Of a stretch of 64,000 bases of DNA, positions 9,917 to 18,588 are shown piece by piece. The notes below the pieces were generated by a model that saw only the letters and a list, made by a program, of their open reading frames with translations, ran no database searches and was not told where the DNA came from. Made by a program: the position numbers and the translations under genes. The stretch spans positions 1 through 64,000 of the forward strand of contig JAOTYL010000006.1 of assembly GCA_029861865.1 (NCBI GenBank), read 5' to 3'. Every line of letters starts with the position of its first letter. The first letter of the stretch is position 1. This DNA is from Myxococcales bacterium. GTDB taxonomy: Bacteria > Myxococcota_A > Polyangia > Polyangiales > Houyiibacteriaceae.

Positions 9917-10566
9917 CGGATCTGCTCCTCTTTGGACCGCCCGGCGCAGGTAAGGGCACCCAGGCCAAGTTCTTGATCGAGCTTCTCGGCATCCCGCAGA
10001 TCTCGACCGGCGACATGATGCGGGCCGAGCGCAAGTCGGGCTCGGAGCTCGGCCGGAAGTTCGACGAGTACATGTCCGCTGGAAAGTTGGTGCCTGACGG
10101 CCTCGTCCTTGATCTCATCGAGAAGCGTCTAACGCAGGAAGATGCGAAAAACGGTGCGATCTTCGACGGTTACCCGCGTACGGTCGCTCAGGCAGAAGCC
10201 CTCGATCAGCTCCTCGCGAAGCTCGGCCGACGGATCGACCGAGTGGTTTCACTCGAGGTTCCCCTCGAGGCCATCGTCGGGCGTGTCACCGGCCGACGGG
10301 TCTGCCTCGAGTGTGGACAGACTTACCACGTCCGCTATACTCCGCCGCCCGAAAACGGGGAGTGCATCTCCTGTGGTGGGACCAAAATTGTGCAGCGATC
10401 GGACGACACCGAGGAGGTCGTGCGGAAGCGCTACGAGGAATACAAAGCCAAGACCGAGCCGGTGCTGGCCCATTACGAAGCCAAGGGCGTCGTGAAGGCT
10501 GTTCGAGGTGTCGGTTCTTTAGAAGAAATCACAGAACGTATTAAGGAAGCGATTGGGGTTGAGTAG
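9913..10566 (+). CDS. adk: Adenylate kinase, zinc-LID type
   Basis: The 217-residue product starts with the P-loop (GPPGAGKGT, residues 8-16), has the [10 protein letters not shown]-binding segment and FDGYPRT. The long LID domain has four cysteines, C131/C134 and C151/C154, which should bind zinc. The enzyme interconverts ATP + AMP and 2 ADP in the cytoplasm. The secY-adk order is common; the map gene that often follows adk is absent here. Confidence 0.97.
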   Translation: MTDLLLFGPPGAGKGTQAKFLIELLGIPQISTGDMMRAERKSGSELGRKFDEYMSAGKLVPDGLVLDLIEKRLTQEDAKNGAIFDGYPRTVAQAEALDQLLAKLGRRIDRVVSLEVPLEAIVGRVTGRRVCLECGQTYHVRYTPPPENGECISCGGTKIVQRSDDTEEVVRKRYEEYKAKTEPVLAHYEAKGVVKAVRGVGSLEEITERIKEAIGVE

Positions 10567-10589
10567 CTGAAGGAATGACTGGAGCCAAC

Positions 10590-10787
10590 ATGACCCGAGG
10601 TGTCATCGAAGCGGTGCTACCTAGGGCGCTCTACCGAGTGAGGCTCGAGGACGGTGTGGAAATCACCGCATCGCTAGCCTCAAAAGCCAGACAGGTCACG
10701 GTGAAGCTGATACCCGGAGACGGCGTGTTGATCGAGTTATCCCCTTATGACCCGACGAGAGGACGAATCAAAGAGAGGCTGACATGA
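10590..10787 (+). CDS. infA: Translation initiation factor IF-1 (short, divergent)
   Basis: The product is an S1/OB-fold protein ending with the IF-1 signature ([23 protein letters not shown]). The more N-terminal part is divergent ([27 protein letters not shown]). I start at the ATG at 10590, which has GGAG at 10581-10584 with a 5-base spacer and gives 65 residues. An ATG at 10575 gives 70 residues, nearer the usual 72, but its AGGA directly abuts the start. IF-1 occupies the ribosomal A site during initiation. The stop overlaps rpmJ. Confidence 0.9.
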   Translation: MTRGVIEAVLPRALYRVRLEDGVEITASLASKARQVTVKLIPGDGVLIELSPYDPTRGRIKERLT

Positions 10788-10897
10788 AGGTTCGACCAAG
10801 CGTCAGAAAGATTTGCGAGAAATGCAAGATCGTGCGCCGAAAGGGCGTCGTGCGCGTCTTGTGTGAAAACCCCCGTCACAAGCAACGGCAAGGATAA
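10784..10897 (+). CDS. rpmJ: 50S ribosomal protein L36
   Basis: A 37-residue gene starts at the ATG overlapping the infA stop and ends TAA at 10895-10897. The product is the Zn form of L36: [19 protein letters not shown], then C27 and H32, giving the C11/C14/C27/H32 ligand set. Its position between infA and rpsM is canonical. Confidence 0.96.
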   Translation: MKVRPSVRKICEKCKIVRRKGVVRVLCENPRHKQRQG

Positions 10898-10902
10898 CGA
10901 GC

Positions 10903-11274
10903 ATGGCACGTATCGCAGGCGTCGACCTTCCAGGTCGAAAACACACGGTGATTGCGCTGCAGTACATCTACGGGATCGGCCCGCATCACGCGAAGCAGAT
11001 TTGCGAAAAGACTGGGATTTCGGAGAGCAAGCGCGCGGACGACCTCGACGAGAACGACATCAAGGCGATCCGCGAATGCATCGACCAGAACTACAAGGTC
11101 GAAGGCGACCTTCGTCGCGAGGTCAACATGCACATCAAGCGGCTGATGGACCTTGGTTGCTACCGTGGCCTCCGTCATCGGCGTGGCCTACCGTGCCGCG
11201 GCCAGCGCACCCACACGAATGCCCGCACCCGTAAAGGTCCGAAGCGCGGCGCCATGGCCAGGAAGCGAACTTAG
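10903..11274 (+). CDS. rpsM: 30S ribosomal protein S13
   Basis: The 123-residue product has the S13 pattern: [34 protein letters not shown], then [27 protein letters not shown]13 lines the P site and forms intersubunit bridges. It is followed one base later by rpsK. Confidence 0.97.
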   Translation: MARIAGVDLPGRKHTVIALQYIYGIGPHHAKQICEKTGISESKRADDLDENDIKAIRECIDQNYKVEGDLRREVNMHIKRLMDLGCYRGLRHRRGLPCRGQRTHTNARTRKGPKRGAMARKRT

Positions 11275-11275
11275 A

Positions 11276-11671
11276 ATGGCGAAAGCGAAAACCACCAAAG
11301 GTAAGAAGCGTAAGACGAAGAAGGTCGTGACTAGCGGTATTGCGCACATCCAGTCCACCTTCAACAACACGATCGTGACCATCACGGACCTTCAAGGTGA
11401 GGTGGTCTCGTGGTCGTCCGCCGGTGCGCGGGGCTTCAAAGGCTCGCGGAAGAGCACGCCCTTCGCCGCTCAGCTCGCGGCCGAGGACGCAGCTCGCAAG
11501 GCGCAAGACGCGGGTATGAAGACCGTTGCGATCTTCGTCAGAGGTCCTGGCTCAGGCCGTGAATCGGCACTGCGCGCATTTCAGAACGTCGGCATGCGGG
11601 TCACCCTGCTGCGCGACGTGACCCCGATCCCACACAATGGCTGCCGCCCTCCCAAGCGGCGGCGCGTTTAA
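11276..11671 (+). CDS. rpsK: 30S ribosomal protein S11
   Basis: The 131-residue product has the S11 features [38 protein letters not shown] and the C-terminal [18 protein letters not shown]. The ATG at 11276 lies one base after the rpsM stop; the frame is open upstream inside rpsM. S11 forms the 30S platform. rpsD normally follows, but here the next gene, 18 bases on, is rpoA. Confidence 0.97.
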   Translation: MAKAKTTKGKKRKTKKVVTSGIAHIQSTFNNTIVTITDLQGEVVSWSSAGARGFKGSRKSTPFAAQLAAEDAARKAQDAGMKTVAIFVRGPGSGRESALRAFQNVGMRVTLLRDVTPIPHNGCRPPKRRRV

Positions 11672-11689
11672 GAGCTGCGGAGGCAACGA

Positions 11690-12712
11690 ATGACGAGCCC
11701 AAATCTGGTTGCACGTAACTGGCGAGAACTCATCCGGCCGAGGAATGTCCCGGTCGACCACGAAAGCTTGAGTGATACTTATGGTAAGTTCGTAGTCGAG
11801 CCGCTCGAGCGCGGCTTCGGCATCACGCTCGGTAACTCGCTTCGCCGGGTGCTTCTGTCCTCGCTTCAGGGTGCCGCGATTACAGCCGTGAAGATCGACG
11901 GTGCGCTTCACGAGTTCACGTCGGTTCCCGACGTTGTCGAGGACGTCACGGAGATGGTTCTGAACTTCAAGGAAGTCGTCGTCCGATCCCACACAGCGCG
12001 GACCCAGAGCTTACGGATCGAGAAGGAAGGGCCCGGTATGGTGACCGCCGGCGACATCCAGGTCAGCGATCAGATCGAGATTCTCAATCCGGACCACAAG
12101 ATCTGCACCTTATCCAAGGGTGGCCGCTTTGCCGCCGAGCTCACCATGAACGTGGGCCACGGCTACGTGCCCGCGGATCGCAACAAGACGGCCGGAATTC
12201 CGATCGGCACGATCGCAATCGATTCGCTTTTCTCACCGATTCGCAAGGTCAACTACGCCGTGACCAATGCTCGTGTCGGTCAGATCACCGACTACGACAA
12301 GCTCACCCTCGAGGTCTGGACCAACGGAGCGGTGAAGCCGGCCGACGCAGTCGCATACGCCGCGAAAATCCTAAAGGACCAACTCACGATCTTCATCAAC
12401 TTCGAAGAGCACGACGAGCCGGTCGAAGAGGAGAGCAGCGAGGAGCCGCTCAACGAGAACCTGTTCCGCTCGGTGGACGAGCTGGAGCTCTCGGTTCGCT
12501 CTGCGAACTGCTTGCAGAACGCCAACATCAAGCTGATCGGCGAGCTCGTGCAGAAGAGCGAAGGCGAAATGCTCAAGACGAAAAACTTCGGGCGCAAGTC
12601 GCTCAAGGAAATCAAGGAAATCTTGGCTGATATGGGGCTCTCGCTCGGTATGCAGATCGACAACTGGTCGCAGATGCTCGAGCGCTGGAGAACCCAGCAG
12701 GCCAGCCAGTAG
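11690..12712 (+). CDS. rpoA: RNA polymerase alpha subunit
   Basis: The 340-residue product contains the assembly domain ([32 protein letters not shown]; the [24 protein letters not shown] region) and the C-terminal DNA-binding domain ([47 protein letters not shown]), joined by an acidic linker around residue 240. It dimerises to start core polymerase assembly and contacts UP elements and activators. Confidence 0.98.
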   Translation: MTSPNLVARNWRELIRPRNVPVDHESLSDTYGKFVVEPLERGFGITLGNSLRRVLLSSLQGAAITAVKIDGALHEFTSVPDVVEDVTEMVLNFKEVVVRSHTARTQSLRIEKEGPGMVTAGDIQVSDQIEILNPDHKICTLSKGGRFAAELTMNVGHGYVPADRNKTAGIPIGTIAIDSLFSPIRKVNYAVTNARVGQITDYDKLTLEVWTNGAVKPADAVAYAAKILKDQLTIFINFEEHDEPVEEESSEEPLNENLFRSVDELELSVRSANCLQNANIKLIGELVQKSEGEMLKTKNFGRKSLKEIKEILADMGLSLGMQIDNWSQMLERWRTQQASQ

Positions 12713-12734
12713 CGATGGTCGCGGATAGGTCGTC

Positions 12735-13211
12735 ATGAGGCATCAGAAGGCAGGCAGAAAGTTCGGACGCAACACGAGCCATCGGCGTGCCATGTTTCGG
12801 AACATGGCGGGCAATCTCGTCTTGCACGGACAGATCAAGACGACCGATGCAAAGGCGAAAGAGCTCCGGCGCATCGCTGACCGGCTGGTGACGAAGGCCG
12901 TTCGGCTCGGGGATGACCTCACGGTCGACGTGGCGAAGCTCAAAGACGAGGACGAGCGTCAGCGCATCCTCGCTCGACGCCTCCACGCTCGCAGGCAGGT
13001 CGCCCGCTTCCTTCCAAAGCAGCTCGCGAAGACCAATCCGGACGGCACGGTCGAGGAAGTGGACTTGATCCACAAGCTTTTTACCGACATCGCCCCGCGC
13101 TACCTCGACCGCGCAAAGAACGACAAGGGGGGCGGCTACACCCGCGTCATCAAGGTCAACCACCGTCGTGGCGACAACGCCCCGATGTCACTGATCGAAT
13201 TCTTGTCCTAG
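12735..13211 (+). CDS. rplQ: 50S ribosomal protein L17 (long form)
   Basis: L17 is recognised by [28 protein letters not shown] and, near the end, [24 protein letters not shown]. The 158-residue length exceeds the common 115-130. The extra residues lie in the middle (roughly 75-115), a basic insertion between the two conserved blocks. It is the last gene of the superoperon. Confidence 0.96.
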   Translation: MRHQKAGRKFGRNTSHRRAMFRNMAGNLVLHGQIKTTDAKAKELRRIADRLVTKAVRLGDDLTVDVAKLKDEDERQRILARRLHARRQVARFLPKQLAKTNPDGTVEEVDLIHKLFTDIAPRYLDRAKNDKGGGYTRVIKVNHRRGDNAPMSLIEFLS

Positions 13212-13271
13212 CAGCACCAGCGCCTGAGGGGTGTGTTGTTTAGGCCGAACGGTTGACGTTACCCTCGTCTC

Positions 13272-13721
13272 ATGGCCACTGCGCGAGACAACAAGGACCT
13301 CGTCATCGATGAGCGCGTGACGATTCCTGGGTCCGACTTATCCTGGAGTGCGAGCCGTTCCTCGGGGCCGGGCGGACAGAACGTCAACAAGGTTGCAACC
13401 AAAGTGACCCTCCGTTTCGATCTTCGCGGAACGGATGCCCTGAGCAGATCCCAGAAGAGCCGATTGCGAAGGCTTGCTGGCCGACGCTTGGACGCGGAGG
13501 GCGGAGTGCTCGTGACCGCTCAAGCAGAGCGTTCGCAGCGGCAGAATCTTGCGCGGGCTCGCGACGGGCTCAGACGCTTGATCGTCAAGGCGCTCCCGAC
13601 CCCCAAGCGCCGGGTTGCCACCAAGCCCACGCGCGCGGCGAAACGGCGCCGCCTCGAAGACAAGCGACAAAGGAGCCAGAGGAAGAGGTCGCGGGCCAAA
13701 GTGAGCCACCACGACGACTAG
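13272..13721 (+). CDS. arfB: Peptidyl-tRNA hydrolase ArfB (ribosome rescue factor)
   Basis: The 149-residue product has a single release-factor catalytic domain with the GGQ motif at residues 34-36 (SSGPGGQNVNKVATKV). It lacks codon-recognition domains. It ends in a strongly basic tail (KRRRLEDKRQRSQRKRSRAK), which in ArfB/YaeJ enters the empty mRNA channel of stalled ribosomes. It should release nascent chains without a stop codon. It lies 60 bases after rplQ. Confidence 0.92.
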   Translation: MATARDNKDLVIDERVTIPGSDLSWSASRSSGPGGQNVNKVATKVTLRFDLRGTDALSRSQKSRLRRLAGRRLDAEGGVLVTAQAERSQRQNLARARDGLRRLIVKALPTPKRRVATKPTRAAKRRRLEDKRQRSQRKRSRAKVSHHDD

Positions 13722-13724
13722 TCC

Positions 13725-14003
13725 TTAGCGAGTGATCCGAAAGTCGGTGTACTCGCCGGTGTAGCTCCGCCAGCGCACATTGACGTCATCGACACGCGCT
13801 GTCGATGGGCCCTTCTGCGACCACGCGAGGAAGTCTTTTACGTCATCCTCTTCCCCTTCGGCGACGATCTCCACCGAGCCGTCGGAGCGATTTTTCACCC
13901 AGCCGCTCAGCCCGTGTTGCCGTGCCTCACGCTGTGCAGTTGCACGGAAGTACACACCCTGCACGCGGCCCCGGACTACCAGGTGGATTCGTTTCTGACC
14001 CAT
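13725..14003 (-). CDS. acyP: Acylphosphatase
   Basis: This is the full family length (92 aa). The phosphate-binding loop and catalytic Arg lie in VRGRVQGVYFRATAQREA, followed by the catalytic Asn in GLSGWVKNRSDGSVEIVAEG. It hydrolyses acyl phosphates in the cytoplasm. The gene converges on arfB with three bases between the stop codons. Confidence 0.95.
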   Translation of the reverse strand: MGQKRIHLVVRGRVQGVYFRATAQREARQHGLSGWVKNRSDGSVEIVAEGEEDDVKDFLAWSQKGPSTARVDDVNVRWRSYTGEYTDFRITR

Positions 14004-14006
14004 GGT

Positions 14007-14270
14007 TCAGCGATTGTAGCGTACGCCCATGACGTGAAAGTAGCCGAAAATCATGATCTGCCGAGCGTGCCACGCAACCGACTCACCGCTTTGCGCAGCG
14101 ACGCTCTTGGCGAATGCAATGGTTTCAGCAACGTGAACCGCGACCAGACCAAGAAGGAGCATGCGACCGATCTCAGGTGCGGGCACCATCGTAGGGGTCA
14201 GCAACGACAGGAATCCCCAAGCCCAACCGGTCAGGGCGATCACTTTCCCAAGCGCAACGACGAGTTTCAT
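14007..14270 (-). CDS. Small integral membrane protein, DUF1145-like
   Basis: The 87-residue product (from the ATG at 14270) has two hydrophobic helices (VVALGKVIALTGWAWGFLSL and IGRMLLLGLVAVHVAETIAF). It ends with a short soluble tail ending HVMGVRYNR. The layout resembles DUF1145/YhhL-type proteins of unknown function; this is a resemblance only. A GTG at 14306 would add 12 residues and overlap the upstream phosphatase gene. It lies 3 bases before acyP. Confidence 0.6.
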   Translation of the reverse strand: MKLVVALGKVIALTGWAWGFLSLLTPTMVPAPEIGRMLLLGLVAVHVAETIAFAKSVAAQSGESVAWHARQIMIFGYFHVMGVRYNR

Positions 14271-14283
14271 CCGGGGAGCATAC

Positions 14284-15939
14284 TCAATCGTGGAGGCGCA
14301 TGACACCTGGAAGTGGTTCCGGGGGCGCTAGCGCCGGCGGAGGAATGTCGAGCAAGCGGCTGAGGGTCGCGGCGACGTGGAGCACGCTGCGCATCTTCTT
14401 GCTCGTTCGGCGCTCGATTCCTGCGCCCCACATCAGGACCGGAATCTGGCGGTCGTACGGCCACGGCGAGCCGTGATTGGTTCCCCCATTCTCGGCGAGG
14501 GCATCGAACCAGCCCTCTCTCGTAACCAAATACAGGTCTCCTGAGGGGTTCTTTGGAATCGATGCGCCCACGAGTCGTTCCATGGCGCGGTTGCTCGCCC
14601 GTAGCTTTGCGCCGGCATGCGCATTGTAGACCGCTTTGACGCCCTCGAGCATCGGCATCGCTTTGATGAGAGCCTTGTCGAGCTCTTTGTGGCGTTGTTT
14701 ACCTGCCTGGGTGTACGTGATCAAAGGAGGAACGTAGGCAGCGATCCAATCTCCTTCACCAAGCGCCGAATCGGCGGCGCGTTCCGCATGCCCCGTCACC
14801 TCCGGATTCCTGATCCGCCCCGCCTTGCCTCCATCGGCGAGCACGCGCTCGGGCATGGGGGCGATTCCGTGATCCGCGGTCATGACGAATGCCACCGGAC
14901 CTCGCGCTTCCAATATCCTCACGAGTCGCCCCATCGCTCGATCAGTTCGAAGTAGATTGTCTGCGTACTCCCAGGACCTGGGTCCCCAAATATGCCCAAC
15001 GACGTCGGTTGCCGAGATGCTGAGCACGAGAAGATCGGGCACGTCGTCCATGCCCATGTCTTCGGCCTTAACGGCGGCGAAAGCTGCGGCCATGAGGTAT
15101 TCGGTCGACTCGGGTATGAATGTGAACGCAGACCAAGGATCGGTTGTCGTCCACGGGTCATGGGGAAAGCTTGGGTACAGTTCACCGAGCCATGCGTCGG
15201 GCCCAAAGTTCGCTTCGAGCCAAGTCGGGTTCTCGGGCTCCCAGACTTGAAGCAGGGGCTCGACCGGATTGGCTTCGACGAAAGCCCGCAACCAGGCCGG
15301 CAGTCGGCCGTTTGGCGCGTAGAACGTCGATGTAGTCATGGCTCGTGCTTTCGAGTCGTAGAACACCGCTGCATCGGGTCTTTGGCCGACAGCGAGAACC
15401 GCCGAACGGCCCTTCATCGAAATACCCACGATCCGCGCCTCTCCACCGCTGTGTTGATGGAGGACGTCGGCGACTGTCGGCGCTTGCAAGCTGGTAGGAC
15501 TGACGAACCGCCGGGGATTTCCGATCACCGCGTGCTTGCGATCGTCGACTGTCATCAGCGTTCCATGCTCTGGGTCGAAGATCGCGTTCCCGATGATACC
15601 GTGCACCGCGGGCGTGACGCCTGTCGTAAGCGAGGCGTGGCCCGGTGCCGTCTGTGTCGTGGCGAAGGGGAAGGAGGTTGAGTGGTATGCGCCGTTTTCA
15701 TAAGCACGACGCAGCGTGCTATTCGACGGAAGGATTGGCAGATATGCGTCCAACACCCAACTGGCGAGTTGATCCACGATGATCAGCACGACGAGCTTCG
15801 GTGCCACGTCGGCCTTTGCGGGGGGAGCGACCGGGGGGGATTCGAGTTCGACCGTTGGCTGCGCCTGTGGGGTTCTGGGGGAGCATCCAACAAGGCCGAG
15901 CGAAGCTGCCGTCAGTAACGTAATGAAGATTCTAGGCAT
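14284..15939 (-). CDS. PafA-like alkaline phosphatase lipoprotein (type I phosphodiesterase/phosphatase superfamily)
   Basis: The 551-residue product starts with a lipoprotein signal (MPRIFITLLTAASLGLVGC, Cys19 as acylation site). The alkaline phosphatase core follows: the metal-binding LIIVDQLASW, the nucleophile region with TQTAPGHASLTTGVTPAVHG (Thr), MTADHGIAPMPE and the late GGTNHGSPWPYDRQIPVLMWG metal site. This pattern matches PafA-type Zn phosphatases, which release phosphate from monoesters in the periplasm or on the outer surface. No Pho regulator or pho box was noticed nearby. Confidence 0.85.
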   Translation of the reverse strand: MPRIFITLLTAASLGLVGCSPRTPQAQPTVELESPPVAPPAKADVAPKLVVLIIVDQLASWVLDAYLPILPSNSTLRRAYENGAYHSTSFPFATTQTAPGHASLTTGVTPAVHGIIGNAIFDPEHGTLMTVDDRKHAVIGNPRRFVSPTSLQAPTVADVLHQHSGGEARIVGISMKGRSAVLAVGQRPDAAVFYDSKARAMTTSTFYAPNGRLPAWLRAFVEANPVEPLLQVWEPENPTWLEANFGPDAWLGELYPSFPHDPWTTTDPWSAFTFIPESTEYLMAAAFAAVKAEDMGMDDVPDLLVLSISATDVVGHIWGPRSWEYADNLLRTDRAMGRLVRILEARGPVAFVMTADHGIAPMPERVLADGGKAGRIRNPEVTGHAERAADSALGEGDWIAAYVPPLITYTQAGKQRHKELDKALIKAMPMLEGVKAVYNAHAGAKLRASNRAMERLVGASIPKNPSGDLYLVTREGWFDALAENGGTNHGSPWPYDRQIPVLMWGAGIERRTSKKMRSVLHVAATLSRLLDIPPPALAPPEPLPGVMRLHD

Positions 15940-16085
15940 CGAGCGAAACCTAACTTGGCGTGCCGCTTCCCGCTAAGTTCCCGTGTCTTGCGCGGCGTCT
16001 CGGATCGTTGAGTCGATACGAACCTGGTCGGTGCTGGCAAACATCGGTCAACCCGAGCCGAGTGCAGTCGCGATCTAGTTGATAT

Positions 16086-16158
16086 TAGGAGGTAATTCTG
16101 ATGCGACGGTTGCGCTTAATGCGCGCTGGCCCGATGATTTGCTCATTCTGGCCTCCTA
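16086..16158 (+). promoter_or_regulatory. Structured leader upstream of rpmE with a sequestered Shine-Dalgarno-like sequence
   Basis: A perfect TAGGAGG at 16086-16092 is complementary to CCTCCTA at 16152-16158. Between them is a smaller GCGC-TTAAT-GCGC hairpin. TAGGAGG precedes an ATG at 16101 that opens a short frame, so this could be a leader peptide or a self-sequestering regulatory fold. L31 leaders are known regulatory RNAs in other phyla; that this is one is inference. The rest of the 15940-16200 intergenic stretch shows no further gene. Confidence 0.4.
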
Positions 16159-16200
16159 GGCTACATACCGCGGCCTCTCTCGGCGAGGGAGCACAAGAGC

Positions 16201-16449
16201 ATGAAACCGGACATTCATCCTGAATACAACGTCATCACGGTGCACTGCGCCTGCGGGAACTCGTTCGAGACCCGCTCGACGAAGCACATCGAACAGGTGG
16301 ATATCTGCTCGGCTTGCCACCCGTTCTACACGGGCAAGCAGAAGCTGGTGGACACGGCGGGTCGAGTCGAGCGTTTCCGCAGGAAGTACGGAAAGGCCGG
16401 CAAGGGCAAGAAGGCCGAGGCGACGCCGGACGCCTCCGCTGACAACTAG
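16201..16449 (+). CDS. rpmE: 50S ribosomal protein L31, zinc-binding
   Basis: The 82-residue product is the C+ form of L31. It starts [27 protein letters not shown] and has the [13 protein letters not shown] motif, giving a four-ligand Zn site. The last 15 residues form a charged tail. A GAGGGA ribosome binding site lies about 10 bases upstream. It heads a run with the DUF1385 gene and prfA. Confidence 0.96.
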   Translation: MKPDIHPEYNVITVHCACGNSFETRSTKHIEQVDICSACHPFYTGKQKLVDTAGRVERFRRKYGKAGKGKKAEATPDASADN

Positions 16450-16476
16450 GCGGCCGTGCCCCACAAGGGCTTCATA

Positions 16477-17499
16477 ATGGCCACCATGGCCCAGCCCTAC
16501 ATCGGTGGACAGGCAGTCATCGAAGGCGTGATGATGCGCGCGCCGGCATGCCTGACCGTCGCGGTGCGCCGACCCGATGGCGCGATTGCAGTTCGCGAAG
16601 GCCCGTATCGTTCCAAGTGGTCGAAGAAGCTTTGGAAACTTCCCGGATTTCGGGGCGTTGCGATGCTGGTCGAGTCGTTGACCATGGGTTTTTCGGCGCT
16701 TCAGTTCTCCGCTGAGCAGCAGATGACCGAACAAGAGCTCGCCGAAGAGGGGGACTCGGGGAAAATGGCGGTGGCGATTTCGACGCTGCTCGCGCTTGGG
16801 CTGTTCATTGCGCTTCCACAGGCCCTGGCGAGCTGGACCGCCAAGGGCGCAGGATGGGATCTCGGCCTCACCGACACCGGTTTCCACGTCTTGATCGGCG
16901 GCTTCAAGCTCTTGGTCTTCGTGGGCTATCTCTTCGCGATCAGCCAAATCCCCGATGTGCGAAGGCTTTTTCAGTACCATGGCGCCGAGCACAAAACCAT
17001 TCACGCGTACGAGAAGAAACTTCCGCTCACCGTACAGAACGTGCAGATGCAGAGCACGCTTCACCCACGGTGCGGCACTACCTTCCTGGTCGTGGTGATC
17101 GTCGTTTCGATCATCCTCGGTTCGCTTGCAGCTCCTCTCTTGATGCCAGATGTGGAGGGGTGGCTCGGTCAGGTGGCGCTCCTAGCGATACGCATCGCCC
17201 TTCTTCCGCTCATTGCGGCGATTTCCTACGAGCTTCAACGATTGAGCGCACGCTTCTGCACTGCGGGCTGGAGGCGCGTGTTTCTCTTTCCGGGCTTCTT
17301 GTTTCAGAAGATCACGACCCGCGAGCCGGAGGACGATCAAGTCGAAATCGCGATCGCCGCGATGGAGGCGGCCGCATGGCGAGATCGCATCCAAGACGCG
17401 GCGCCAAGCGGAAACGACCCCATTGTTTTTGCGAGTTTCGACCGCTTCAGGGAAGTATTGAGCGGGGACGGCTCGCTCAGTGCGTCCCGCGCGGCCTAA
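16477..17499 (+). CDS. DUF1385 membrane protein (YqhQ family)
   Basis: The 340-residue product has the DUF1385 N-terminus (YIGGQAVIEGVMMRAP) and the conserved FQYHGAEHKTIHAYEKK segment. It also has HPRCGTTFLVVV and several transmembrane helices (about residues 100-160 and 200-245). The molecular function of this family is not established. An AAGGG at 16465 is spaced 7 bases from the ATG at 16477, preferred over the GTG at 16456. Linkage to rpmE and prfA is common in bacteria. Confidence 0.85.
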   Translation: MATMAQPYIGGQAVIEGVMMRAPACLTVAVRRPDGAIAVREGPYRSKWSKKLWKLPGFRGVAMLVESLTMGFSALQFSAEQQMTEQELAEEGDSGKMAVAISTLLALGLFIALPQALASWTAKGAGWDLGLTDTGFHVLIGGFKLLVFVGYLFAISQIPDVRRLFQYHGAEHKTIHAYEKKLPLTVQNVQMQSTLHPRCGTTFLVVVIVVSIILGSLAAPLLMPDVEGWLGQVALLAIRIALLPLIAAISYELQRLSARFCTAGWRRVFLFPGFLFQKITTREPEDDQVEIAIAAMEAAAWRDRIQDAAPSGNDPIVFASFDRFREVLSGDGSLSASRAA

Positions 17500-17502
17500 A
17501 CG

Positions 17503-18576
17503 ATGCTCCCCGAAGACAAGCTCGAGTCGCTGACGGCTCGCTATCGCGAGATCGAAGAGCTCCTTTGCCAGCCGAATGTCGTCTCCGATGCGAGGAGATA
17601 TACGCAGCTCAACAAGGAGCGTGCGGACCTGCAAGAAGTAGTCGAGGTGTGGACGCGCTACTGTCAGGTCGGCGCGGATATTGCGGGACACAAGGAGGCG
17701 CTGTCCGATTCCGATCTTCGCGAGCTCGCCGAAGACGAGATCCCGGGCCTCGAAAGAGAACGCGAAGAGCTCGAGGCGAGAATCAACGTGTTGCTGCTTC
17801 CGAAGGACCCAAACGACGAGCGCAACACGATCCTCGAGATTCGAAGCGGCACGGGGGGGGAAGAGGCAGCGCTCTTTGCCGCGGATCTCTTTCGCATGTA
17901 CTCGCGCTACGCAGAAACCCAAGGCTGGAAAGTCGAGGTGTCTTCGACTAGCGAGGCGTCGGCAGGAGGCATCAAGGAGATCATCGCCGAGGTCTCTGGC
18001 GACAATGTTTATTCGAAGCTTCGTTTCGAAGGCGGGGTTCACCGTGTCCAGCGGATTCCGACTACCGAATCTCAGGGTCGTATTCACACGTCGACCGCGA
18101 CAGTGGCGGTCATGCCGGAAGTCGACGACATCGACGAAGTCAAGATCGACCCGAACGATCTCGAAATCTCTACGACAGCGGCCGGCGGTCCTGGAGGTCA
18201 GCACGTCAACCGGACGATGTCCGCCGTCCAGATCAAACACTTGCCGTCTGGCATCATGGTCCGTTCAGAGCAGCAGCGTTCGCAACATCAGAACAAGGCC
18301 AAGGCAATGCAGATCCTATCGGCCAAGCTCCTCGACCTCGAACGCGAGGCCCAAGCCAGCGCGATCAGCTCGGAGCGGAGAAGCATGGTCGGAACGGGCG
18401 AACGCTCGGAAAAGATCCGCACCTACAACTTCCCGCAGAACCGCGTGACCGACCATCGCATTCAGCTGACCCTTCACAACCTCGACCGGATGATGGAGGG
18501 CGACATCGGAGATATGCTGACCGCCTTGCGCAGCCACCATCAGGCCGAGCTGATGAAGCAGCAGGGCGAAAGCTAA
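17503..18576 (+). CDS. prfA: Peptide chain release factor 1
   Basis: The 357-residue product is a class I release factor. The catalytic GGQ is at residues 231-233, and the codon-recognition tripeptide lies in VQRIPTTESQGRIHTS as P-T-T (residues 186-188). That matches the PxT of RF1, which reads UAA/UAG, rather than the SPF of RF2. GTGGEEAALF is the domain 2 signature. The usual downstream partner prmC is absent: the next gene is on the other strand. Confidence 0.96.
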   Translation: MLPEDKLESLTARYREIEELLCQPNVVSDARRYTQLNKERADLQEVVEVWTRYCQVGADIAGHKEALSDSDLRELAEDEIPGLEREREELEARINVLLLPKDPNDERNTILEIRSGTGGEEAALFAADLFRMYSRYAETQGWKVEVSSTSEASAGGIKEIIAEVSGDNVYSKLRFEGGVHRVQRIPTTESQGRIHTSTATVAVMPEVDDIDEVKIDPNDLEISTTAAGGPGGQHVNRTMSAVQIKHLPSGIMVRSEQQRSQHQNKAKAMQILSAKLLDLEREAQASAISSERRSMVGTGERSEKIRTYNFPQNRVTDHRIQLTLHNLDRMMEGDIGDMLTALRSHHQAELMKQQGES

Positions 18577-18588
18577 CCGCCGGCAATC

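Noticed and set aside
16101-16200. A small peptide gene starting at the ATG at 16101 after the perfect Shine-Dalgarno
   Set aside because: The frame runs into the rpmE start region, the composition is unremarkable and it has no recognisable product; kept only as part of the leader note.
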